This document shows, one piece after another, positions 20,374 through 28,580 of a DNA stretch of 64,000 bases. This stretch comes from Actinomycetota bacterium (GTDB lineage Bacteria > Actinomycetota > Thermoleophilia > Gaiellales > F1-60-MAGs149): NCBI GenBank assembly GCA_009885805.1, contig VFJZ01000003.1, positions 62,001-126,000 of the forward strand, given 5' to 3'. Position numbers and translations under genes: made by a program. The notes below the pieces were generated by a model. It saw only the letters and a list, made by a program, of their open reading frames with translations. It did not search any database and had not been told where the DNA came from. How positions within the stretch are numbered: the stretch's first letter is position 1; each line of letters begins with the position of its first letter.

Positions 20374-20395
20374 GATCGGACGATATCACGTCATC

Positions 20396-20487
20396 AGCAG
20401 TTTGCCGCTCTGCTAGTCAGCAGTTTTCCGTGCCTCTAGCAAGCAGTTTGCCGGCGTCCTCATCGGCACTCTGCCGGTGCTACGCCT
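20396..20487. repeat. Array of four 23-bp-period repeats upstream of the DUF4143 ATPase gene
   Basis: AGCAGTTTGCCG at 20396, AGCAGTTTTCCG at 20419, AGCAGTTTGCCG at 20442, GGCACTCTGCCG (9/12 match) at 20465; exact 23-bp spacing. Confidence 0.75.
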
Positions 20488-21625
20488 CGACCGCGACGCG
20501 TCGTCCGGCGTCGCCACCGGCAGCCGCGAGCCCGGGCCGATCGAGGCGAAACCGCGCCCAGTCGCCCGCCGGCCGCGCGCCCTCGGCGAGGTTCGCCAGC
20601 TGCTCGCCGATCGCGGGGGCGAACTTGAAGGCGTGGCCCATGCAGCCGGCGCCGATCACGATGTCCCCCGCGCGATCGATGATGAAGTGGTCGTCGGGCG
20701 TCGTCGTGATCACGCCGCACTCGGTCTGGATCGGGCCCGTCCGGAAGCCGGGGAAGTCACGGCGCACGCGGCGGACGAGTTCGAGCTCGAGCGCCATGTC
20801 GAGCGGGCGCGCGCGCAGGTCGCCGAAGTAGCGGGCGCGATCGATCGTCGCGAAGCCGAGCTTGTAGCCGACGCCGGGCGTGATCAGCCCGTACATCGCC
20901 TCCTCGGCCGACCGCGTCCGCTCCATCAGGCTCGGCCGGTCGGTGTCGTCGCCGAACGCACCCCGGAAGTACGACACCTGGGCGAGTCCGGGTTCGAGTG
21001 GTAGCTCCAGGCCGATCGGCGCGAGCAACTCGTTCGTCCACGGCCCGGCCGCCACCACGACGACGTCGGCGTCGATGCGCCGGCGCTGCGTGAAGACGCG
21101 CACGCCGCCGCCAGCCAGTCGCGTCAGCGCCGTCGCGCGCTCCTTGCCGCAGATCTCGGCCCCGCGCCGGGCGGCGAGGTCGCAGCAGGCGAGCAGGAGG
21201 TCGACGCAGTGGTTGACGCCGCCGTCGGGCTGGAACATCGCCGGCTGGTCGTAGCGCGCCCTGATCTCCGGGAAGATCGTCGCGATCCGGTCCGGCGTGA
21301 CGTCGACGTGCGGGACGTTCTCCGCGGCGAACGCGCGGGACATCGGCTCGACGACCGAGCCGAGATGGAGGATGCCGCGGCGCGTGTACAGCGTCCTGCC
21401 GCTGCGGGTCTGCAGGTCGAGATACAGCTCGAGCGCGCGCAGCGCGAGCCTCACGTCCTCGGGCGCGTTGTGTGAGAGGCGGAACGAGCGCAGGCCGAAC
21501 CCCGATCCACCCTGAACGTTCGGGATGCCGTAGCGGTCGAGCAGCACGACGGCATGACCGCGCTCGGCGAGCACCTGGGCAGCCGGCGCTCCCATCGCTC
21601 CAGAACCGATCACAACGACCTTCAT
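20480..21625 (-). CDS. FAD-dependent oxidoreductase, monomeric sarcosine oxidase (MSOX)/DAO-like; candidate N-substituted-glutamate oxidase
   Basis: VVVIGSGAMGAPAAQVLAERG dinucleotide fold; GGSGFGLRSFRLSHNAPEDVRLALRALELY; TECGVITTTPDDHFIID (Cys in the position of the covalent-FAD Cys of MSOX); GAGCMGHAFKFAPAIGEQLANL. Confidence 0.85.
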   Translation of the reverse strand: MKVVVIGSGAMGAPAAQVLAERGHAVVLLDRYGIPNVQGGSGFGLRSFRLSHNAPEDVRLALRALELYLDLQTRSGRTLYTRRGILHLGSVVEPMSRAFAAENVPHVDVTPDRIATIFPEIRARYDQPAMFQPDGGVNHCVDLLLACCDLAARRGAEICGKERATALTRLAGGGVRVFTQRRRIDADVVVVAAGPWTNELLAPIGLELPLEPGLAQVSYFRGAFGDDTDRPSLMERTRSAEEAMYGLITPGVGYKLGFATIDRARYFGDLRARPLDMALELELVRRVRRDFPGFRTGPIQTECGVITTTPDDHFIIDRAGDIVIGAGCMGHAFKFAPAIGEQLANLAEGARPAGDWARFRLDRPGLAAAGGDAGRRVAVEA

Positions 21626-21632
21626 CGTGGGC

Positions 21633-21666
21633 GATATTGACAGATCGTGGCCTGTAGTTCAATATC
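21633..21666. promoter_or_regulatory. Overlapping divergent sigma70-like promoters / inverted repeat operator
   Basis: GATATTGA-N18-TCAATATC inverted repeat. + strand: TTGACA-N17-CAATAT; - strand: TTGAAC-N17-CAATAT; both start codons lie close downstream. Confidence 0.65.
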
Positions 21667-21680
21667 TACGACGATTCTCT

Positions 21681-22355
21681 GTGACCGCGCACGAACAGGA
21701 GCTGACGGCGACGATTCACCACGCGCTTCGCGACGCGATCGTCGATGGCCGCCTGGCCCCGGACGAGCGCGTCAACCAGGACCGGGTCGCCCGCGAGCTC
21801 GGCGTTTCGAAGACGCCGGTGCGCGAGGCCCTGCGCTGGCTCGAGCGCGACGGCCTGGTGCGTCTGGAGCCGAACCGGGGCGCCTTCGTGACCGCGTTCA
21901 CCGATCACGACCTGTTCGAGATCTACGAGCTGCGCGAGCTGCTCGAACCCCATGCCGCGGCCATCGCCTGCGCTGTCGCGACGCGGGCTGACATCGCCGC
22001 GATCCGTGATCTGCGCGACCGCATCGCCGCCACCTGGACGGCCGATCCGATGGCCGCGTTCGAGCTCAACAAGCAGTTCCACGAGCGGCTCTGCGCGCCC
22101 TGTCGCAACGGCCTGCTGATGGATGTCCTCGGCGTCGTCTGGTCACAGCAGGCAGCGCTGCGGATCTTCACGCACTACGCGCGCGCCGGCGAGGCCTTTG
22201 CCGACCGCACCCACGCCGAGCACGGCACGATCATCGAGGCGTACGCGGCGCGCGACTCCGACGGTGTCCGCGAGCTCGTGCGAAACCACATCTCCGAGGC
22301 CCACGAGGCCACCGTTCGACTGCTGGCCGCCGAGCGGCCGGAGGAGGTTGCCTGA
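21681..22355 (+). CDS. GntR family transcriptional regulator (FadR/FCD type)
   Basis: LRDAIVDGRLAPDERVNQDRVARELGVSKTPVREALRWLERDGLVRLEPNRGAFV wHTH; FCD-like C-terminus; GTG start. Confidence 0.92.
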   Translation: MTAHEQELTATIHHALRDAIVDGRLAPDERVNQDRVARELGVSKTPVREALRWLERDGLVRLEPNRGAFVTAFTDHDLFEIYELRELLEPHAAAIACAVATRADIAAIRDLRDRIAATWTADPMAAFELNKQFHERLCAPCRNGLLMDVLGVVWSQQAALRIFTHYARAGEAFADRTHAEHGTIIEAYAARDSDGVRELVRNHISEAHEATVRLLAAERPEEVA

Positions 22356-23308
22356 TGTGCGGGATCGCGGGAATCCTGCTGCGCGAGACGGGCCCCGTGG
22401 GCGACTCGCTGGTGAAGATGTGCCAGGCGATGCGTCACCGCGGCGCCGACTCGACCGGCTTCGCCCTCTACGGCGAGCACGACGCGACGCGGCTGATCGT
22501 GCGGGCGCGACACCCCGACGCGACGCGCGCGTTCGCCGATACGGAGGCGATCCTCGCGGCGGTGCGCGAGCTGGGCGGCGACCAGCACGCCGAGGCGTCG
22601 TTCGACACGGCGGCCGGCGCGGCCGATCGCTTCATCCGCCTCGAGATCCGCTACGACGGCGACATCCGCCGGCTGGCGATCGCGATCGAGACGGCGGCGC
22701 AGGGGATCGAGATCCAGTCGATCGGCCACTCGCTCGAGATCGTCAAGGATGCCGGCGACGCGGCTTCGGTCGACGCCAGACACGGCATCTCCGCCTTCCG
22801 CGGCTCCCACGGTCTCGGTCACGTGCGGCTCGCGACCGAGTCGATCACGGCGGTGTCGTACGGGCACCCGTTCTGGGCCGAGCCGTTCCCCGACGTCTCG
22901 ATCGTCCACAACGGCCAGCTGACGAACTACTACACCCTCCGGCGCCTGCTCGAACAGGACGGCTTCCGCTTCCAGACCGGCAACGACTCGGAGCTGATCG
23001 CCGTCTACCTCGCCGACAAGATGTCTCGCGGCCAGACGTTCTACGAGGCCCTCAAGGACTCCGTCTACGAGCTCGACGGGTGCTTCGCCTACCTGCTCTC
23101 GATGCCCGAGGTGATCGGCTCGGCGAAGGACATGTTCGCGATCAAGTCGATCGTCGTCGCCACGGTCGGCAGCACCGTGGCGATGGCGACCGAGGAGCAG
23201 GCGATCCGCGCCGTCTACCCCGACGAGCTCGACGACACCCAGCATCCAGATCCGCGCAGCGTGTTCGTCTGGGAGCGCTCCGGCCGTGTCCTGCAGGAGA
23301 TCGTGTGA
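22355..23308 (+). CDS. Class II (Ntn) glutamine amidotransferase domain protein, GlxB/MgsA-like subunit
   Basis: Begins MCGIAGILL with catalytic Cys2; MRHRGADSTGFALYG; LGHVRLATES; SIVHNGQLTNYYTLRRLL; TGNDSELIAVYLAD. Confidence 0.9.
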   Translation: MCGIAGILLRETGPVGDSLVKMCQAMRHRGADSTGFALYGEHDATRLIVRARHPDATRAFADTEAILAAVRELGGDQHAEASFDTAAGAADRFIRLEIRYDGDIRRLAIAIETAAQGIEIQSIGHSLEIVKDAGDAASVDARHGISAFRGSHGLGHVRLATESITAVSYGHPFWAEPFPDVSIVHNGQLTNYYTLRRLLEQDGFRFQTGNDSELIAVYLADKMSRGQTFYEALKDSVYELDGCFAYLLSMPEVIGSAKDMFAIKSIVVATVGSTVAMATEEQAIRAVYPDELDDTQHPDPRSVFVWERSGRVLQEIV

Positions 23309-24006
23309 GCGAGGTCATCACTGCACCGGTCCTGCTCGACGCCGACGACGGACATCGTCTCAACCGCCGGATGCGCGACCTCGTCGATGCGGGCACCCGG
23401 GCGATCACCGTCACCAACCCGCGCAGCCGGCACAACCTCGGGGTCGGCCAGCACGGGCCCGTCACGATCACGTTCGCCGGATCGGTCGGCTACTACTCTG
23501 GCGGCCTCAATAACGGCGCCGAGATCATCATCGAGCGCTCCGCCGGCTGGGGCACCGGCGAGGCGATGAGCGCGGGCCGGATCGAGGTTCGTGGCACGTG
23601 TGCGCTCGGCACCGGCGCCTCGATGCGCGGCGGCACGATCGTCGTCCGCGGCAACTGCGGGCCGCGCACCGCGGCGAACATGAAAGGTGGCGCCCTGATC
23701 GTCGAGGGGAACGTCGGCTACCTGGCTGGCTTCATGACGCACGCGGGCGATCTGATCGTCTGCGGCGACTCGGGCGAAGCGCTCGGCGACTCGCTGTGGG
23801 CGGGGAACATCTGGGTGGCCGGCACGATCGCCGGTCTCGGCGCCGATGCGAAGGTGGTCGAGACGACCGACGAGGAGTCCGCGCGGATCCACGGCCTGCT
23901 GCGGGCCGAGGGCATCGACGGCACGTTCGACTTCAAGCATGTCGTCGCCGAGCAGAAGCTCTGGTACTTCGACGCGCGCGACCCGGAGGCCTGGCTGAGG
24001 ATATGA
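23305..24006 (+). CDS. GXGXG-domain protein, GlxC/MgsB-like subunit (glutamate synthase alpha C-terminal domain)
   Basis: GSVGYYSGGLNNGAEIIIERSAGWGTGEAMSAGRIEVRGTCALGTGASMRGGTIVVRGNCGPRTAANMKGGALIVEGNVG repeat pattern; GTG start overlapping preceding stop. Confidence 0.88.
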   Translation: MSEVITAPVLLDADDGHRLNRRMRDLVDAGTRAITVTNPRSRHNLGVGQHGPVTITFAGSVGYYSGGLNNGAEIIIERSAGWGTGEAMSAGRIEVRGTCALGTGASMRGGTIVVRGNCGPRTAANMKGGALIVEGNVGYLAGFMTHAGDLIVCGDSGEALGDSLWAGNIWVAGTIAGLGADAKVVETTDEESARIHGLLRAEGIDGTFDFKHVVAEQKLWYFDARDPEAWLRI

Positions 24007-25346
24007 GCGACCACGGCTACACGCAGGGGCGGTCCCACATCTGGACCTCCGAGACGATCCGCGACATCCACGCGAAGGCCGAACTCGGTCGGTACCAGAT
24101 CCGCGGCTTCTCGACCTTCCGCAAGTTCCCGAGCTGGGACGACCTGGTGTTCCTCCCGGCGGTGATGACGCGGCTGCCGCTCGAGGGGTACCGGGAGCAC
24201 TGCGAGACGAAGACGGTGATCGGCGGCGGCAAGCCCGACCTCGTCGCCCGGCCGCTCGAGCTCGACATCCCCGTCTACCTCACCTCGATGAGCTTCGGCG
24301 CGCTGGGCGCGAACGCGAAGATGGCGCTTGGCAAGGGGTTCACCGCCGCCGGCTCGGCCTCCTCGACCGGCGAAGGCGGCATGCTCGACGAGGAGCGCGC
24401 GGCCGCCTCCAAGCTGATCTACCAGATGACGCCGTCGCGCTACGGCCTCGATCTGGAGCATCTGCGGAAGGCCGACGCGATCGAGGTCGCGCTCGGACAG
24501 GGCGCGAAGCCGGGCACCGGCGGGCTCTTGCTCGGCATGAAGATCTCCGAGAAGGTCGCGAAGATGCGGTCGCTGCCGCCTGGCGTCGACCAGCGCTCCT
24601 GCGTCCGCCACCCCGACTTCCTCGGTGCGGACGACCTGCAGGTCAAGCTGGAGGAGTTGCGCGAGGCGACCGACTACCAGGTGCCGATCTTCCTCAAGCT
24701 GGCTGCCTGCCGGGTCGAGTTCGACATCAAGATCGCCGTCAAGACGGGCTGCGATGCGATCCTCCTCGACGGCGCCGAGGGCGCGACCGCGGCCGCGCCG
24801 GAGTACCAGCTCGACAACTGCGGCATCCCGCTGATCGCGTCGATCCGGACGGCGCGACGCGCGATCGAGGATCTCGGCATGAGCGGCAAGGTGCAGCTGG
24901 TCGTGTCCGGTGGCATTCGCAACGGCGTCGACGTGGCGAAGTGCCTCGCGCTCGGCGCAGACGCGGTCGCGATCGGCACGTCGGCGCTGATGGCACTCGG
25001 CTGCAACTCGATCCAGTACGAGGACGACTACGCGGCGCTCGGCACCGCGCCCGGCGCGTGCCACCACTGCCACACCGGCCGTTGTCCGGTCGGTATCACG
25101 ACTCAGGACCCGGTGCTCGAGGCGCGTCTCGACCCCGAGGAGGGCGGCCGCCGAGTCGCCAACTTCCTGCGTGCAACGATGATGGAGCTGACCGGCGTCG
25201 CCAAGTCGGTCGGCAAGAAGAACGTGCACAACCTCGAGCCGGAGGATCTCAGGGCGACATCGCTCGAGGCCTCGGCCTTCGCGGGCGTCCCGCTCGCCGG
25301 CGTCGAGTGGACCGTTGGACCCGAGCTGTTCGGAGGTGGCAGATGA
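24003..25346 (+). CDS. FMN-binding glutamate synthase domain protein, GlxD/MgsC-like subunit
   Basis: TSMSFGALGANAKMALGKG, GEGGML, GQGAKPGTGGLLLGMKI, GAEGATAAAPEY, VVSGGIRNGVDVAKCLALGADAVAIGTSALMALGC, CHHCHTGRCPVGITTQDP (Fe-S cysteines). Confidence 0.92.
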   Translation: MSDHGYTQGRSHIWTSETIRDIHAKAELGRYQIRGFSTFRKFPSWDDLVFLPAVMTRLPLEGYREHCETKTVIGGGKPDLVARPLELDIPVYLTSMSFGALGANAKMALGKGFTAAGSASSTGEGGMLDEERAAASKLIYQMTPSRYGLDLEHLRKADAIEVALGQGAKPGTGGLLLGMKISEKVAKMRSLPPGVDQRSCVRHPDFLGADDLQVKLEELREATDYQVPIFLKLAACRVEFDIKIAVKTGCDAILLDGAEGATAAAPEYQLDNCGIPLIASIRTARRAIEDLGMSGKVQLVVSGGIRNGVDVAKCLALGADAVAIGTSALMALGCNSIQYEDDYAALGTAPGACHHCHTGRCPVGITTQDPVLEARLDPEEGGRRVANFLRATMMELTGVAKSVGKKNVHNLEPEDLRATSLEASAFAGVPLAGVEWTVGPELFGGGR

Positions 25347-26683
25347 AGTACGACGACGCCGCGGCGGTGCGGGCCGCGGAGCTCGTGAGCGAGCATGACG
25401 TCCACACGGTCGAGTGCGCGTTTCCCGACTCGTGGGGAGCGCTGCGCGGCAAGCGCGTGCCGTCCAGTCAGTTCGCGAACGTCGCGCGTGGCGGCTTCTC
25501 GCTCGCCAACGCCGCTTTCAGCTGGGATCCGCTGTGCGGCATCTTCGAGCTCGACTTCGCGAACGCCGAGACCGGCTTCCCCGACATGATCTGCCGGCCC
25601 GATCCGTCGACGTTCCGGATGCTGACGTGGCGTGACGGCACGGGCCTCGTGATGTGCGACGCGACCGACGTGCATGACGCCACGCCGGTGCCGCTCGACC
25701 CGCGTCACATCCTGCGGACGGCGGAGCGGATGCTCGCCGAACGTGGCTACACGGTCCGGGTCGCGACCGAGCTCGAGTTCTATCTGTGCGACGAGAGTTG
25801 GACGCCGCTCTACCCCGACATCCAGTGCTACTCGATCACGAAGGGCGCCGAACTGGAGCACGTCATGGTCGACGTCCGCCGCAAGCTGGAGGCGTTCGGC
25901 ATCGTCGTCGAGGCGTCGAACACGGAGTACGGCCCGGCGCAGGTCGAGATCAACGTCAAGTACGGCTCGCCGCTCGAGGTCGCCGACAACACGTCGCTGC
26001 TGAAGTACGCCGTCAAGGAGATCGCCCGCCAGCACGGGACGCGGGCGACGTTCATGTCGAAGCCGTTCAAGGGCTTCTCGGGCAACGGCACGCACCTGCA
26101 CGTGTCGCTGTGGGACTCGTCCGGAGCGAACGTCTTCGCGACCAACGACCTCGACTCGGGCTTCGCGCGCAACTCACTGATGCGTCGCTGCGTCGCCGGG
26201 CTGCTCGTCCACCAGCCCGAGCTGTCAGCGGTCGCATCGCCGACCATCAACGCCTACAAGCGCTTCGAGGACCACTCGTTCGCGCCGACCCACGTCAACT
26301 GGGGCGGGGACAACCGCGGCGTCGCGATCCGCTGCGTCACCGACCACGGCACGGCGACGCGCATCGAGGTCCGCACCGGGTCGGCCGACGCGAATCCGCA
26401 CCTGCTGATCGCCGGTCAGCTGGCGGCGATCTGCGACGGGCTCGACACGGCTCATGAGCTGCCGCCGATGTGTGAGGGCAACGCCTACGCGCCCCAGGAC
26501 CGGCCGAAGATGCCACGGACGCTGCAGGACGCGATCGGCTGTTTCCAGGCCGGCGGGCTGATGCGCCGGGCCTTCGGCGACGTGTACGCGAACAACGTCG
26601 TCTCGCTCCTCCAGAACGAGGTGGACGAGTTCGGCCAGCAGGTTACCGAGTGGGAGAAGACCCGCTACATGGAGGTGTCGTAA
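25343..26683 (+). CDS. Glutamine synthetase-like protein, probable gamma-glutamyl-(alkyl)amide synthetase (GmaS/GlnA-like)
   Basis: ELEFYLCDE, NTEYGPAQVEINVKYG, MSKPFKGFSGNGTHLHVSLW, NWGGDNRGVAIRC, TRIEVRTGSADANPHLLIA; immediately follows the three GOGAT-type subunits. Confidence 0.9.
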   Translation: MKYDDAAAVRAAELVSEHDVHTVECAFPDSWGALRGKRVPSSQFANVARGGFSLANAAFSWDPLCGIFELDFANAETGFPDMICRPDPSTFRMLTWRDGTGLVMCDATDVHDATPVPLDPRHILRTAERMLAERGYTVRVATELEFYLCDESWTPLYPDIQCYSITKGAELEHVMVDVRRKLEAFGIVVEASNTEYGPAQVEINVKYGSPLEVADNTSLLKYAVKEIARQHGTRATFMSKPFKGFSGNGTHLHVSLWDSSGANVFATNDLDSGFARNSLMRRCVAGLLVHQPELSAVASPTINAYKRFEDHSFAPTHVNWGGDNRGVAIRCVTDHGTATRIEVRTGSADANPHLLIAGQLAAICDGLDTAHELPPMCEGNAYAPQDRPKMPRTLQDAIGCFQAGGLMRRAFGDVYANNVVSLLQNEVDEFGQQVTEWEKTRYMEVS

Positions 26684-26973
26684 TGGAGCTTGCCCGCGTC
26701 GTGGGGCAGGCGATGGCGACCGTCAAGGACGACGGTCTCCGCGCCGCGAAGCTCCTGATCCTGGTGCCGTGCGGTGCGGACGGCCTCGGTGAGGGGGACC
26801 GCTACGTCGCCGTCGACACGGTCGGCGCCGGCGAGCACGAGATCGTCCTCGTCGCGCGTGGCTCGGCCGCGCGGGCGACGGACCGCACGAAGGATGCCCC
26901 GACGGACGCCGCCATCATCGGGATTCTCGATTCGGTCGCCATCGGCGGCGAGACAACGTACCGCAAGGACTGA
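26683..26973 (+). CDS. BMC-P shell vertex protein (EutN/CcmL family)
   Basis: 96 aa; MELARVVGQAMATVKDDGLRAAKLLILVP...GDRYVAVDTVGAGEHEIVLVARGSAAR...DAAIIGILDSV, the canonical EutN/CcmL pattern. Confidence 0.92.
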   Translation: MELARVVGQAMATVKDDGLRAAKLLILVPCGADGLGEGDRYVAVDTVGAGEHEIVLVARGSAARATDRTKDAPTDAAIIGILDSVAIGGETTYRKD

Positions 26974-26982
26974 GGAGGAAGC

Positions 26983-27306
26983 ATGGCCAGAAGCACCCGC
27001 TTCGCAGCGGACAGCCTGCAGGCGCTCGGCATGGTCGAGACGCGCGGCCTCGTCGGCGCCATCGAGGCGGCCGACGCGATGCTGAAGGCGGCGAACGTCC
27101 GCCTGATCTCGAAGGAGCACGTCGGTGGCGGTCTCGTCACCGTCATCGTCCGTGGTGACGTCGGCGCCGTCCGCGCCGCCACCGACGCGGGCGCCGAGGC
27201 TGCCGCGAAGGTCGGCGAGTTGGTCTCCGCGCACGTCATCCCGCGCCCGCACGAGGACGTCGAAGCGATCCTGCCGCCCTCGGTGGAACCCGCCGCGATC
27301 GGTTGA
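26983..27306 (+). CDS. BMC-H shell hexamer protein
   Basis: [77 protein letters not shown], canonical BMC domain. Confidence 0.95.
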   Translation: MARSTRFAADSLQALGMVETRGLVGAIEAADAMLKAANVRLISKEHVGGGLVTVIVRGDVGAVRAATDAGAEAAAKVGELVSAHVIPRPHEDVEAILPPSVEPAAIG

Positions 27307-27314
27307 TCTGACGG

Positions 27315-28577
27315 GTGTCCGATCTCGCCGCAGCCATCGCCGCCGAAGTCGGCGGCGCAGCGGTCGCCCCTCCGCCCACCGGCAGGGGGAGCGATCCGCT
27401 GGCGGCTGCGATCGAACGGGAGATCGGTGGAGCGTTGGGGCCAGGCCCCAACGCTCCACGCCCAGGCGCCGGCCGCGTCCGTGTCGCCGTCATCGGTGAC
27501 GAGGGCGTTGCCGCCGCCAGTGCCGGCCACCTGGCGCTGCTCGGCTTCGACGTCGCCTGGACGTCGCCCCGCTCGGCCGCGCTGGCGCCCTTCGCGAACG
27601 GCGTCGAACTGGTCGGACTCGGGACGGGCCGGCCGCAGATCGTGCAGAGCCTCGACGCGGCCATTCGGGGCCGTGATCTGATCCTGCTCTGCTGCCACGC
27701 GACGGAGCACGCGGCCTACGCCGCGCTGCTCGCCGCCGTTCTCGCCGACGGCCAGGTGGTCGTCCTGTCGCCCGGACGCACCGGCGGTGCCCTCGAGTTC
27801 GCCGCGGTCCTCCGCTCGCACTGCTGCTCGGCCCGAGTCGTCGTCGGCGAGACCGAGACCGCCGTCTACACGCCCGCCGGCCGCGGACCCGGGCGCATCG
27901 AGATCCTGGTCGAGAAGGACCAGATCCGCGCTGCCGCCTTCCCCGCAACCGACAACGGCGCGCTGCTCCAGGTCCTGCGGCAGCTCTACCCGCAGGTGGC
28001 GGAGGCCGAGAACGTCCTCGACACCTCGATCAACAACGTCGGCGGCGTCGTGCATCCGGCGGCGATGCTCCTCAACTCGTACGCGACGGAGCTGGCTGCG
28101 GCTGGCCAGCCGCTCGTCTACTACCGCGACCAGGTCAACCCCACGCTCGCGAACCTCGTGATGGAGCCGCTCGACGCGGAACGCGTCGCCGTCGGCAAGG
28201 CGTTCGGGCTGCGTACCGTGCTGTCGTTCAGGGAGTGGTCGCTGGCCTGTTTCGGCCAGGCATCGGCCTCGATCCGCGACACCGTGGCGTCGAATCCATC
28301 GTACGCCGGTTTCGGAGCGCCGCAGACGCTGCTCGCGCTCGGGTTCGTCAACGATGAGGTGCCGAACTCGCTGGTGCCACTCGCCGAACTGGGCCGGCTC
28401 GCCGGCGTGCGGACGCCGATGACCGACGCGATCATCGACCTCGCCGCGGCGATGCTGCAGGTCGACTTCCGACGCCACGGCCGCACCCTGGCCCGGCTCG
28501 GGCTGGCTGGCCGCGATCTCGCCGCCTGTCTCGAACACGTCAACACCGCACGAACGCCCGTGCCGATCGGAGTCTGA
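27315..28577 (+). CDS. NAD(P)-dependent opine/octopine dehydrogenase-family enzyme with tandem N-terminal encapsulation-peptide-like helices
   Basis: Rossmann VRVAVIGDEGVAAASAGHLALLGFDVAW; opine-DH-type NVGGVVHPAAMLLNSY (conserved HP); N-terminus MSDLAAAIAAEVGGA...SDPLAAAIEREIGGAL then Pro/Gly linker. Confidence 0.82.
   Translation: MSDLAAAIAAEVGGAAVAPPPTGRGSDPLAAAIEREIGGALGPGPNAPRPGAGRVRVAVIGDEGVAAASAGHLALLGFDVAWTSPRSAALAPFANGVELVGLGTGRPQIVQSLDAAIRGRDLILLCCHATEHAAYAALLAAVLADGQVVVLSPGRTGGALEFAAVLRSHCCSARVVVGETETAVYTPAGRGPGRIEILVEKDQIRAAAFPATDNGALLQVLRQLYPQVAEAENVLDTSINNVGGVVHPAAMLLNSYATELAAAGQPLVYYRDQVNPTLANLVMEPLDAERVAVGKAFGLRTVLSFREWSLACFGQASASIRDTVASNPSYAGFGAPQTLLALGFVNDEVPNSLVPLAELGRLAGVRTPMTDAIIDLAAAMLQVDFRRHGRTLARLGLAGRDLAACLEHVNTARTPVPIGV
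27427..27459. repeat. Perfect 33-bp palindrome (16-bp arms, 1-nt centre) inside the opine-dehydrogenase-like CDS
   Basis: GTGGAGCGTTGGGGCC-A-GGCCCCAACGCTCCAC. Confidence 0.9.
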
Positions 28578-28580
28578 GCA

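Noticed and set aside
20396-20487. CRISPR array
   Set aside because: Repeats are only 12 bp conserved at 23-bp period with no spacers of CRISPR length and no cas genes.
22355-25346. Ordinary assimilatory glutamate synthase (GltB) interpretation
   Set aside because: Domains are split into three small proteins without a GltD-like subunit and are followed by a GS-like ligase and shell genes; Mgs/Glx-type assignment fits better, though function is unproven.
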